Shown here piece after piece: positions 28,435-36,690 of a stretch of DNA of 51,182 bases (positions are counted from its first letter, which is position 1; every line of letters starts with the position of its first letter). The translations under genes were made by a program, and so were the position numbers. The DNA is taken from positions 1-51,182 of the forward strand of contig JAHBNG010000111.1 in assembly GCA_019217005.1 (NCBI GenBank), given 5' to 3'. The notes under the pieces are model-generated. The model worked only from the letters and a program-made list of their open reading frames with translations. It ran no database searches and was not told the DNA's origin. The stretch is from Chloroflexi bacterium TSY (GTDB taxonomy: Bacteria > Chloroflexota > Anaerolineae > Caldilineales > Caldilineaceae).

Positions 28435-29229
28435 CTATCTTCTTTCTGGTGGCGCCCATTCGGGTTGTTCCATCCGATTTGGCGCTACCACTCGTTCTCC
28501 GTCTTTCAACAGTGGAACTGCTTGTCCCCAAGGGGCCGTTCCTTCTCGATTCATGATCGGTTCGGCCGAGTACTGAGTAAGATAACAGCGCCGCATTTTA
28601 TCGGTTATGTTGGGACCGCTGCGATGGAAGGTACGACTCGAGAAGACGACAATTCCTCCCGCGGGAATGACGGCTAGTACTCCTGGATCATCACCGTGAT
28701 AACCCACCTTGTCATTGCTTCCTTCCTCGACAGTATGGTCAAAGAGATCATCTGCCGTCATTCCCGCCCGACTATAGGGTAAGACGGAAATTGTCCCGTT
28801 GGCTTCGGACATATCATCTAGTGCACACCAACAGGAGAGATAAGGGCGATGATAATGGCCAACGTACCCAGAGTCTTGATGCCAGCCAAACTTTGTGCCT
28901 ACTTCTGCTGCCTTGACTACATATTGTTCGTGAAAAAGATAAACGTCATTTCCCAATGTGGCACTTGTTATGTCAATCATGAGATCGCTAAAGAGGAAGT
29001 CCCAAATAATAGGGCTTTCGTGCGCACGACGCGCAATAAAGTAGCGTTTCTTGTAGTGGTTGATGCCTAGAGTCGTAACCCCCTTTGCCTCCATCTCCGC
29101 TTCGTATTTGTCAATATAACGCTGACATTCAGAACGCAATCCATCGAGCTGTTCTTGCGTGATGGCATTTTCAAGAATAAAGTATCCTTCACTGTGAAAT
29201 TGATCGATCTGCGATTGGGTAATTTGCAT
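28435..29229 (-). CDS. Phytanoyl-CoA dioxygenase (PhyH) family protein
   Basis: This 264-residue protein matches the Fe(II)/2-oxoglutarate oxygenase fold of the PhyH family. The N-terminus ITQSQIDQFHSEGYFILENA is typical. The metal-binding HxD is in FGWHQDSGY and the distal His is in SSRTFHRSGPN, followed by MRRCYLTQYS with the 2-oxoglutarate-binding Arg. Members hydroxylate lipids or small metabolites; the substrate is not inferable. GAGGAAT lies nine bases before ATG 29229. The next gene upstream on this strand encodes a PfkB kinase. Length is typical and the gene is intact. Confidence 0.9.
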   Translation of the reverse strand: MQITQSQIDQFHSEGYFILENAITQEQLDGLRSECQRYIDKYEAEMEAKGVTTLGINHYKKRYFIARRAHESPIIWDFLFSDLMIDITSATLGNDVYLFHEQYVVKAAEVGTKFGWHQDSGYVGHYHRPYLSCWCALDDMSEANGTISVLPYSRAGMTADDLFDHTVEEGSNDKVGYHGDDPGVLAVIPAGGIVVFSSRTFHRSGPNITDKMRRCYLTQYSAEPIMNREGTAPWGQAVPLLKDGERVVAPNRMEQPEWAPPERR

Positions 29230-29315
29230 AGCTAGAATTCCTCTACATCGATTGCGGATTTACTTTGGATTAACGATTCAATCACTAGAAACGCATCAAT
29301 ATTGTATTCTGATTG

Positions 29316-30236
29316 TCAGTTTGAATCAAGAAAAGCTATCACTTCATCTTTGGAGGGGATTCCGATACGACCGCCCTGTTTTGTACAGCAGAGCGCGCCA
29401 ACAGCGCTGGCATAGCGTAACAGCTCTGGCCACTCCATATTGGTTGCTAATCCAGCTGCAAATGCACCGTGGAAGGCATCACCAGCACCAGTTGTGTCAA
29501 CAGCTTCAACTGAGAACGCATTGAGCCTTCCGGTTTCACTGCCTTGTTGCCAGATTAAGCCTCGCTCCCCCAAGGTGACAACCACATTTGGTGCGACCAT
29601 TGCCAGTTTACTCAAACCGGCTTCGACGCTTGTCTGATTTGCATATTCATAAGCGAAGCGCTCTGAGGCCACAACATAATCCACATTTTGCACCAACTGT
29701 TCGGTGGCGGGTCGTAGGGAGTCTGCATCAATCACCGTAGGAATTTGATATACCGTAGCATAGTGGATCAGTTCTTGAGCAAACTCATATTGGTGACCAT
29801 CAATGAGGATACTCTTGGTTTGCATCTGGCTTAGATCAAAGCGACCTGAACAGTATCCTTCCCCATTTCCTCGATAGTTAATAATTGTGCGCTGGCCATT
29901 CGGTTTAACAAGAATAGCCGAGAGCGGAGTAGGTTCAGCACCCCGGACAATCCACTCTGTATTTACCCCATTATTCTTGAACTCAGAGAGGTGCAGATCA
30001 CCATAAATATCTGTCCCGATGTAGCCCACAAAGGCTGCATGAAAACCAAGACGTGCAGCGGTTATGGCTGCATTTGAGGCCGTGCCTCCACCACAATTCA
30101 AAAGCGCTAACGCCGTCATTTTTTCGTCAGATCCTGGATGGCAGTCAACTTCAAAAACTAGATCGTGACAAGCAAATCCCATGCAGAGAACGTCAACGTT
30201 CAAAAGTTCAAAGTGCATATTCTTGGTACTGTTCAT
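29316..30236 (-). CDS. PfkB/ribokinase-family carbohydrate kinase
   Basis: This 306-residue protein has both PfkB signatures. The first is around NCGGGTASNAAITAARLG (about residues 47-65) and the second is VDTTGAGDAFHGAFAAGL (about 250-268), which contains the catalytic Asp and the anion hole GAGD. Such kinases phosphorylate a sugar or nucleoside with ATP in the cytosol; the particular sugar is not evident. It lies 86 bp upstream of the PhyH gene on the same strand and is divergent from secG, with an inverted repeat between them. ATG 30236 is accepted; an internal ATG seven codons later is also possible. Confidence 0.9.
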   Translation of the reverse strand: MNSTKNMHFELLNVDVLCMGFACHDLVFEVDCHPGSDEKMTALALLNCGGGTASNAAITAARLGFHAAFVGYIGTDIYGDLHLSEFKNNGVNTEWIVRGAEPTPLSAILVKPNGQRTIINYRGNGEGYCSGRFDLSQMQTKSILIDGHQYEFAQELIHYATVYQIPTVIDADSLRPATEQLVQNVDYVVASERFAYEYANQTSVEAGLSKLAMVAPNVVVTLGERGLIWQQGSETGRLNAFSVEAVDTTGAGDAFHGAFAAGLATNMEWPELLRYASAVGALCCTKQGGRIGIPSKDEVIAFLDSN

Positions 30237-30261
30237 TAGATGTGCCTACGATATTGACAAT

Positions 30262-30335
30262 GGTATCCCAAATTGTGTGTAAATTCATTTTTTCTCAGAG
30301 AAACTAAGTAGCTTTTACACAATTTGTGGTATACC
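30262..30335. repeat. Imperfect 74-bp inverted repeat between pfkB-type gene and secG
   Basis: GGTATCCCAAATTGTGTGTAA on the left pairs with TTACACAATTTGTGGTATACC on the right with few mismatches. It could be a small mobile element or a regulatory hairpin/operator serving the divergent promoters. Confidence 0.55.
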
Positions 30336-30435
30336 GTCTAGATTAACTGTGGATGTACTGGATTTGATGAATGCTTTCAAGTTTGCTACACTGCATCACG
30401 TTGTTTCGCTATGCTTAACATTTGGGAGAATTTCA

Positions 30436-30669
30436 ATGGACTTTACTGATTATATGATGGTTGCCATCATTATTGTTGCTATTGCCTTGATGGCAATTGT
30501 TTTAATTCAAGGACAGACTAGCAGTGGACTGGGCAGTGTCTTTGGTGGCACAGATATTTATCGTACGCGGCGTGGGATTGAAAAGACATTATTTAATGCA
30601 ACATTTATTTTGGCAGGTGTATTTTTGTTACTTTGTCTTTTAACTGTCATGTTGCAAAATCGGATCTAG
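30436..30669 (+). CDS. secG: Preprotein translocase subunit SecG
   Basis: This 77-residue protein has two transmembrane helices (about residues 7-25 and 54-72). The cytosolic loop GQTSSGLGSVFGGTDIYRTR carries the family hallmark GLG-x-x-FGG. It stabilises the SecYEG channel during protein export. GGGAG before ATG 30436 supports this start over an in-frame extension to 30349. It is followed after 12 bp by an oligopeptide-type binding protein gene on the same strand, so the two are probably co-transcribed. Confidence 0.9.
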   Translation: MDFTDYMMVAIIIVAIALMAIVLIQGQTSSGLGSVFGGTDIYRTRRGIEKTLFNATFILAGVFLLLCLLTVMLQNRI

Positions 30670-30681
30670 CACAATATATAT

Positions 30682-32403
30682 ATGTCCTCTGCACTGAGCG
30701 ATCCCTCTTCGTCCACCCCGTCTTTTGGAAAACATCTTCGCTGGCAATTCGCTTTAACATTAGTTGGCATCTTGCTTTTGTTGACAATGTTGGGGTACTC
30801 TTCCTATACAGTTGCAACTGTTGTTGTGCCAGATAGGGGAGGAGTATTCCGCGAAGGGGTGGCCGGCAACCCTCGTTATTTGAGTCCACTACGGTGTCAA
30901 GGTGACAATGAAGTTGACCAAGATCTATGTAGCCTATTATTCCGTGGACTGACCCGCATAGACAAACATGGGCGTGTAGTACCGGACTTGGCTGAGTCCT
31001 GGACCGTTACAGATAATGTCATTTACACATTTCACCTAAAACCCGATCTGTTCTGGCACGATGGCCAGCCGATTACGATCGATGACGTCATTTTTACGAT
31101 TAGCGTATTGCAGGATCCAGATGTTTATAGCCTGCCTAGTCTTGCCAGCCTTTGGCGGGCGATCGGTGTAGAGAAGATTGATGATTTGAGAGTTCGTTTT
31201 ACATTAAGCGAACCATTTACTCCCTTTCTCGATTATACTGCAATCGGCCTACTGCCACGCCACGTTTGGGGGAATACACCAGCAGCAGAGCTAGCCAACG
31301 GTAGCTTAGACGCTATTCCCGTTAGTAACGGACCGTTACGAGTGGCTAAATTAGCAGCAGATCATATTCGATTAGAGCCCAACCCTTTTTACGCTCAGAA
31401 TACACCCTTCATTTCAGCATTGGAACTCCACTTTTACCCCGATCATCCTAGCCTTTTTGCCGCCTATGTTGCAGGGGAGATTGATGGACTTAGCACAATC
31501 TTGCCTTCAGATTTACCTGCTGCAAAAGCGCGTAACGATCTGCAATTGTTTTCGACCGTCGTTCCTGAATATACACACATCATCTTCAATCTTCAAAATC
31601 CCAATCTGCCATTTTTCCAGGATGTAAAAGTGCGCCAAGCACTTTATTATGGTATTGACCGAGAACGCCTCATTGCAGAAGTTGTAGGTGGTCAAGGAAT
31701 CATCGCTCACAGCCTTATACGCCCAGAAAACTGGGCGTATAATTCCAGCATTTTGGAATATCCTTATGATCCTGGAAAAGCATGGCAACTTTTGGATGAG
31801 GCAGGTTGGATCGATACCGATGGCGATGGCATCCGTGATAAAAATGGACGCGCATTGGAATTTCAACTGGTCACTAATGATAACATTACTTGGCAAGTAC
31901 TGGTAGAACGGATCGCCTTAGAGTGGGAAGCATTGGGGGTGCGCGCCGTACCAACACAAGCAACGATGCAGGGTCTTGTAAGCGATCTCTTGACCCCTCG
32001 GCGATATGACGCGGCTTTAATCTCTTGGGAAGCGCCTGGGGATCCAGATCCGTACCCACTCTGGCACAGCACACAAGCAGAAGGGGGAGGACAGAACTAT
32101 AGTGGTTGGTCCAACGAGGAAGCAGATCAGGTGATGCAAGAAGCGCGAGCAATCGCAGATCCTGCAGAACGAATGAAATTCTATTGGCGTTTTCAGGAGA
32201 TTTTTGCTGAACAAGCACCTGCGATTCTTCTATATCACCCTGTCTATACGTACGGAGTCAGTGATCGTATTCAAAATGTACAAATAGGATCGCTTAATCA
32301 ATCCTTTGAACGTTTTACGAACTTTGTCGATTGGTATATTATCACCAAGCGAGTTCCGGCAAACCAAGTACCCGAACAAATTCCGCCAACACCACCTGGC
32401 TAG
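30682..32403 (+). CDS. Peptide/solute-binding protein (SBP family 5)
   Basis: This 573-residue protein begins with a hydrophobic segment (about residues 15-40, LTLVGILLLLTMLGYSSY) that anchors or exports it; no lipobox Cys is evident. The mature part follows the DppA/OppA pattern: AGNPRYLSPL, then LAESWTVTDNVIYTFHLK, DGQPITIDDVIFTI and VKVRQALYYGIDRERL. Such proteins bind oligopeptides, nickel or sugars for an ABC importer outside the membrane. No permease genes are adjacent, so a distant transporter or a sensing role is possible. It ends with a Pro-rich tail and is followed by element C copy 2. Confidence 0.9.
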   Translation: MSSALSDPSSSTPSFGKHLRWQFALTLVGILLLLTMLGYSSYTVATVVVPDRGGVFREGVAGNPRYLSPLRCQGDNEVDQDLCSLLFRGLTRIDKHGRVVPDLAESWTVTDNVIYTFHLKPDLFWHDGQPITIDDVIFTISVLQDPDVYSLPSLASLWRAIGVEKIDDLRVRFTLSEPFTPFLDYTAIGLLPRHVWGNTPAAELANGSLDAIPVSNGPLRVAKLAADHIRLEPNPFYAQNTPFISALELHFYPDHPSLFAAYVAGEIDGLSTILPSDLPAAKARNDLQLFSTVVPEYTHIIFNLQNPNLPFFQDVKVRQALYYGIDRERLIAEVVGGQGIIAHSLIRPENWAYNSSILEYPYDPGKAWQLLDEAGWIDTDGDGIRDKNGRALEFQLVTNDNITWQVLVERIALEWEALGVRAVPTQATMQGLVSDLLTPRRYDAALISWEAPGDPDPYPLWHSTQAEGGGQNYSGWSNEEADQVMQEARAIADPAERMKFYWRFQEIFAEQAPAILLYHPVYTYGVSDRIQNVQIGSLNQSFERFTNFVDWYIITKRVPANQVPEQIPPTPPG

Positions 32404-32439
32404 GTTCTATAGATATGTTGATGTTCCTCAGGCATTAAG

Positions 32440-32518
32440 AACCTATCCGAAAAGTGGTTGTGAGTCCGACTAGCTTCCGAGTGAGAATGCATCGTCACAG
32501 AACTTTTCGGATAAGCAC
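32440..32518. mobile_element. Element C copy 2
   Basis: This 79-bp element closely matches copy 1 (1557-1636), with arms around TATCCGAAAAGT and ACTTTTCGGATA, and is flanked by TAAG on both sides (32436-32439 and 32519-32522). It lies between the binding-protein gene and the tRNA-Leu promoter. Confidence 0.75.
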
Positions 32519-32533
32519 TAAGTCGCCGATGAT

Positions 32534-32563
32534 TTGACAGTCCCCTATCGTCTGTGATATATT
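32534..32563 (+). promoter_or_regulatory. Sigma-70-type promoter for tRNA-Leu
   Basis: TTGACA (32534-32539) and TATATT (32558-32563) are separated by 18 bp and lie 44 bp upstream of the tRNA. Confidence 0.75.
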
Positions 32564-32606
32564 TTGCGAGCTTATGTAGGAGCTTTTTATACAATTTAGA
32601 AATCAA

Positions 32607-32690
32607 GCCGCAGTGGCGGAATCGGAAGACGCGCTACGTTCAGGGCGTAGTGGGCATTAGCCCGTGGGGGTTCAAGTCCCTCCTGCGGCA
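32607..32690 (+). tRNA. tRNA-Leu (CAG)
   Basis: This 84-nt type II tRNA has acceptor arms GCCGCAG/CTGCGGC, an anticodon stem CTACG/CGTAG with loop TTCAGGG, a long variable arm (GGGCATTAGCCC) and TTCAAGT in the T loop. CCA is not encoded. It decodes CUG. Confidence 0.95.
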
Positions 32691-32695
32691 CTCGT

Positions 32696-32740
32696 GGGAG
32701 GGAAGCTTTCAACGAAAATAAAGCTTCCCTCCTTTCTTTA
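32696..32740 (+). terminator. Terminator after tRNA-Leu
   Basis: GGAGGGAAGCTTT pairs with AAAGCTTCCCTCC and is followed by TTTCTTT. Confidence 0.85.
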
Positions 32741-32751
32741 TTGGAAGGCAA

Positions 32752-33165
32752 ATGACGACACAAAATAGAGCAACTGAGTATGAATTAAACAAGAGAAATC
32801 CGCGTTTATTTCTCTTTATTCTAATTGGGCTGTGCATACTCTTTAGTGTAAGTTATGCGATCCGTCTTGTTGAGAGGATGCGTGTAAGTGGTCAAGTTGA
32901 ATTATGGCAACATCGCATCGAGGATGCGATGTTGCGTCAAGCTAGTCTGAATCGTTACGCACAATTTATGACGAGCGATTCGTATGTGGAGTCCGTGGCG
33001 CGCGATGAGTTGGGATTAGCGCGAGAAGGTGACTCTGTTGTTGTCTTAATTCCGCCACCTAATCAGAATACGGAAATGGATCATGCCTACAACGAATCTG
33101 ATGTCGCTCAATCTCCATTAGAAATTTCGAACTGGAAGCTTTGGATGTCCCTTTTTGTACAATGA
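32752..33165 (+). CDS. FtsB/DivIC-like septum formation initiator
   Basis: This 137-residue protein has one transmembrane helix (about residues 18-38, RLFLFILIGLCILFSV), then a coiled-coil-like segment (RVSGQVELWQHRIEDAMLRQ) and the conserved end SYVESVARDELGLAREGDSVVVLIPP found in the FtsB/DivIC family. These bitopic proteins join FtsL and FtsQ/DivIB at the division site. GGAAGG precedes ATG 32752. It sits between tRNA genes, 20 bp after a tRNA terminator. Low sequence conservation in this family makes the distinction between FtsB and DivIC impossible here. Confidence 0.82.
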   Translation: MTTQNRATEYELNKRNPRLFLFILIGLCILFSVSYAIRLVERMRVSGQVELWQHRIEDAMLRQASLNRYAQFMTSDSYVESVARDELGLAREGDSVVVLIPPPNQNTEMDHAYNESDVAQSPLEISNWKLWMSLFVQ

Positions 33166-33198
33166 TATTACCTATTGTTAGATCGTCCTTACTCACAT

Positions 33199-33228
33199 TT
33201 GACCGAATAATTGGCAATATGGTATGAT
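33199..33228 (+). promoter_or_regulatory. Sigma-70-type promoter for tRNA-fMet
   Basis: TTGACC (33199-33204) and TATGAT (33223-33228) have an 18-bp spacer. The tRNA starts 13 bp after the -10 box. Confidence 0.75.
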
Positions 33229-33241
33229 TCATAATAGTTAA

Positions 33242-33313
<72 letters not shown>

Positions 33314-33317
33314 CCTA

Positions 33318-33344
33318 GAAGCCGCCGATAAAACCGGCGGCTTC
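33318..33344 (+). terminator. Hairpin after tRNA-fMet
   Basis: GAAGCCGCCG pairs perfectly with CGGCGGCTTC around a 7-nt loop. The following T-tract is weak (TCTCTCTG). Confidence 0.65.
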
Positions 33345-33365
33345 TCTCTGAAAAAAAATTGATAT

Positions 33366-33439
33366 GGCGACGTAGCTCAGGTGGTTAGAGCGAAGGCTTC
33401 ATAATCCTTAGGTCGGTGGTTCAAGTCCACCCGTCGCCA
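33366..33439 (+). tRNA. tRNA with CAT anticodon (probably elongator Met)
   Basis: This 74-nt tRNA has acceptor arms GGCGACG/CGTCGCC, D arm GCTC/GAGC, anticodon loop TTCATAA and T arm GGTGG/CCACC. The pair next to the anticodon loop (C and T) is mismatched. CAT could also be a lysidine-modified Ile tRNA; the overall sequence looks more like elongator Met. Confidence 0.85.
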
Positions 33440-35052
33440 CCTCTAGGTTGACTCTACCACATTTCCGAAGCAGGTGTCGGAATCATTCTATCCCAAGGAC
33501 ACCGCAGACACCCTACAAAGCTGTGTTGGTTGCACCATTGCTACGTGGCCTATGTTTGATACGTGTCATCAGATTCATGAGGTGATTTTTCTCAATCATA
33601 GAGAGCAACGCCAACCAGTTCTTGCTTGCGCCGTTCTACATACTCAGTCAACGTCTCTTTGATCGCTAGATTTAGCGGCGGCTCTTCGTATCGTTCGAGG
33701 ATCGCCTTCCAGATTCGGTTTGCCCGTTGGGCTGTATCCTCACCACCGCCTTCTATCCAGGTTCCATAATTCCGACGGTCGTGGAGAAAGGGTGGGTAAA
33801 AGGCGGTCCGATAGCGCGCTTGGGTATGTTCGGTGCCGAAATGGTGACCCGCGGGCCCTACCTCAGCGATCGCATCCAAAGCATAATCCTCTGCTTCCCA
33901 GTTCGGTCCGTGGAACATATGCTGCATCATGGCCAGGTTTTCCACATCCATAATGAATTTCTCCAAGCCAAAGGCCAGACCCGATTCGAGCCAACCGGCA
34001 GCGTGGAAAACTAAATTTGTGTGGGACAAAATGCATGGCCACAGCGACCACATCGATTCGGACATGGCCTGTCCATCCGGTACATTGGCTGTATTGAGAC
34101 CGCCGCTGCCGCGGTAGGGCAACCCATAGTGCCGGGCCAACTGCGCCCCAACGAAAAAGGCCCACGCTCCTTCTGGCGTACCGAATGCCGGAGAGCCGCT
34201 CCTCATATCCACATTGGTCGTAAATCCGCCATAAACAACTGGCGCGCCCGGACGCACCAACTGAAGCAGCGCAATTCCTGCCAGAGCTTCAGCGTTCTGC
34301 TGGGCAATGGCCGCAGCCATTGTCACTGGACTCATGGCACCGGCCAAAATAAAGGGGGTCACAACAACGAATTGACCCGCCGCCGCAAAGGTCATCATGC
34401 CGCCCAGCATTCGATCATCGTAGACGAGTGGACTATTGACGTTGATGACGCCGCCAGTCACCGGCCCCTCTTCTGGCTTGAGGTCTACCCCATGAACGAG
34501 CTTTGCCATCTCAATGACATCCGTTGGGATGATCCGCCCATGAGAGACACCCATTAACGGTTTGTCGGAGAGAATTGTGCCGTTAAGAAACTGCTCCAAG
34601 TGCTTCTCATTGGTTGGCACATCATGCATCACCACCGGCATGATTGGCCCCAGGTGTATCATGTTGGTAGATTGGATGAGCTTGGCAATATTTAGCCAAT
34701 CGGCTTTTTGACCCGGGCGACGTCCCTGATCGAGGTCGTGAGCAAAAACTGTTCCCGCCACCGATAAATAGCTCATTGTGTTACCGCCAATCAGTCGGCT
34801 ACGTTCTGGGTTGCGAGCGCGGAAGGTAAAGCAGGATGGAGCTTTGGCAACCGCCTCCTCAATCAGTCCACGATCGATCCAAACATGTTGATGCTTACGA
34901 TCTACCTTTGCCCCGGCCGCCGCCCACAAATTCATGGCCTCTTCGTCCAGAAAACGCATTCCGGTATTTTCTAGAATCTGCATAGACACATCATGAATTT
35001 CTTCGATCTGTTCTTGAGAAACAATTTCATAAGGCCAATCCAAAAAATAAAA

Positions 35053-36525
35053 TATACGCGAGAAGGTGTTAAACTAGCTCTCCAAAAGGAGCAAAAATGA
35101 CAATCTCGCCAGAAATGGTTGAAGACTCAGTAGATCCAAATTTCAGGTTTTGAGAGAGAATTCTGGCTAAACAGTTGACATAAATACAAATTTGCCGGTC
35201 GATATCTAGTTTTTGCGTTAGATTTGGGCGATTTTCAGATATGAAATAGGTTGTTTTCTGTAACCGAAATCTGAATAAATGACTCCAAAATCCCTGCAAT
35301 CTCGACTGAAAATCGCCAAAAACGCCAAATTTGGATCTACTGAGTCTTGAAAGAGACGAAGGCCATGTTAAGTGGATACGAAAGAAGGCACTTCATGGCC
35401 CAAACGGTCAAAACGATATGCGAAGGGAGTCCGACGAAAGCAGAACGAGAGTTGGGCTGGAATCGGGCGACGATAGCCAAAGCCCTGGAAGAACTAGAAG
35501 GCGGCTTCTGTTATGTCGACCAAAGCCACCGACGTGGTCGCAAAAAAGCCGAAGACCATATCCCCACTTTACTGGCCGATATGGTTGAAATCGCCGATCA
35601 ATTCAGCCAGACCGATCCCACCTTTCGACCCCCAATTGTACACTCGACTAACCGCCGCCGAAATGCGTACCCAGCTCATCGAGCAGAAAGGATACACAGA
35701 TGAGGAATTGCCTGGCGAAGAGGCCATCCGCTTGAAGCTCAATGAGTTAGGCTATGGCTCAAACCGGGTCAAAAAAGTCAACCAGTGAAAAGATCCCAGA
35801 GACCGATGCGATCTTTGATAGAATTCATCAGATCAATCAAGAAGCGGATGCAGACGAGACGGTTCTGCGCCTCTTGGGATGCCAAAGCGACGATTTTACT
35901 TGACCGTTTCTCGAGAGAAGGGATAAGTCGAGTGGTTGTCAAAGCGCTCGATCATGACTTTCAAGATAAGAAGACCGAGAAAGTCACCTTTTGGCATTTA
36001 CCTCCCTTCAACCAAGGAACTCTTTCTTTACTTGACTCAGTCGAAAGTGACGAGTGACTGTATTGTCGACTGCCTGATTGATTTTTGGGAAAGCGTACGT
36101 GAACACTTTCCTCACGTCAAGACCCTCGTGATCAATCAGGACAATGGTCCCGAAAATCATACCCGTCGGACTCAGTTTATGTATCGTCTCACTCAGTTTG
36201 TTGAGCACTATCGTCTCTCTATTCAGCTCGCCTGCTACCCTCCTTATCACAGTAAATACAACCCCATCGAACGGGTTTGGGGCCATCTTGAAAAACACTG
36301 GAACGGTTCTCTTCTCGATTCTCTTGAGACCGTTCTCAATTTTGCCCGTTCTTTTCGCTTTAACCAACTACAACCCTTCGTTCACCTGAATTCCACTCTT
36401 TATGAGACCGGCGTCAAACTCACTCAGAAAGAGATGGACCGTTTGGAACAACGCTTCCAACGTTTACCTGGTTTAGAAAAATGGTTTGTCCTTATTCCCC
36501 CTCTCCATTCTCTCGTTCGCGTATA
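35053..36525 (+). mobile_element. Decayed ISAzo13-type insertion sequence
   Basis: Short terminal repeats TATACGCGA (35053) and its complement ending at 36525 bound a decayed transposase. The element measures about 1,245 bp after subtracting element B and its duplication. It lies in the 5' region of the mttB-like gene. Confidence 0.75.
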
Positions 36526-36526
36526 A
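35097..36526 (+). pseudogene. ISAzo13-family transposase, frameshifted and split by element B
   Basis: The ATG at 35097 follows AAAAGGAGC and reads MTISPEMVE before element B. Afterwards the homologous reading frame continues in pieces: YERRHFMAQTV and GRKKAEDHIPTLL, then TRLTAAEMRTQLIEQKGYTD, KIPETDAIFDRIHQINQ, SWDAKATILLDRFSREG and finally KVTSDCIVDCLIDFWESVRE to the end. At least four frame changes separate them. The DDE residues are probably Asp in SWDAKATI, Asp in INQDNGPENH and Glu in YNPIERVWG. The last 190 residues, including YPPYHSKYNPIERVWGHLEK, are the clearest evidence for the family. The element is inactive in this copy. Confidence 0.85.
35124..35346 (+). mobile_element. Element B copy 3, with 5-bp duplication
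   Basis: This 223-bp copy, inverted relative to copies 1 and 2 on the plus strand, is flanked by TTGAA (35119-35123 and 35347-35351). It begins GACTCAG and ends CTGAGTC. It is nested in the ISAzo13-type transposase near its start and lies sense to that gene. Confidence 0.92.
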
Positions 36527-36690
36527 TTATTTTTTTGGTTTAGCCTTAGGCGACCAAGGATTTCGAATTTCCTTTTGATAAGGAATTTTTAGAAAGAGAT
36601 GGGTTTGCGCACGTCGAGCTATTCGTTCTCGTCTACGCTTGGTTGACATAAGTAACTCGTTTTGCTACAGATGGTTTACGAACGACAAAT

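Larger units (their letters stand above)
33592..36649 (-). pseudogene. MttB-family methyltransferase interrupted near its start by an IS
   Basis: The main part (33592 to about 35052) reads YEIVSQEQIEEIHDVSMQIL, then LAFGLEKFIMDVENLAMMQH and DALAEVGPAGHHFGTEHTQ-like segments typical of the trimethylamine:corrinoid methyltransferase superfamily. No in-frame amber (pyrrolysine) codon lies in this reading frame, as in MtgB-type glycine betaine enzymes. Beyond the IS, at 36527-36649 on the same strand, ATG 36649 opens a 40-codon piece beginning MSTKRRRERIARRAQ and containing RNPWSP, the basic start common in these proteins. I infer that this is the severed N-terminus. The family demethylates quaternary amines and passes the methyl to a corrinoid protein; no corrinoid protein gene is adjacent. 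The main ORF could start at TTG 35043, but the N-terminus would be short. Confidence 0.75.

Noticed and set aside
34021..34557. Plus-strand open frame of 178 codons.
   Set aside because: Antisense to the mttB-like gene body.
33592..35043. Possibility that the MttB-like gene encodes pyrrolysine.
   Set aside because: The 483-codon frame is read without any in-frame amber codon.
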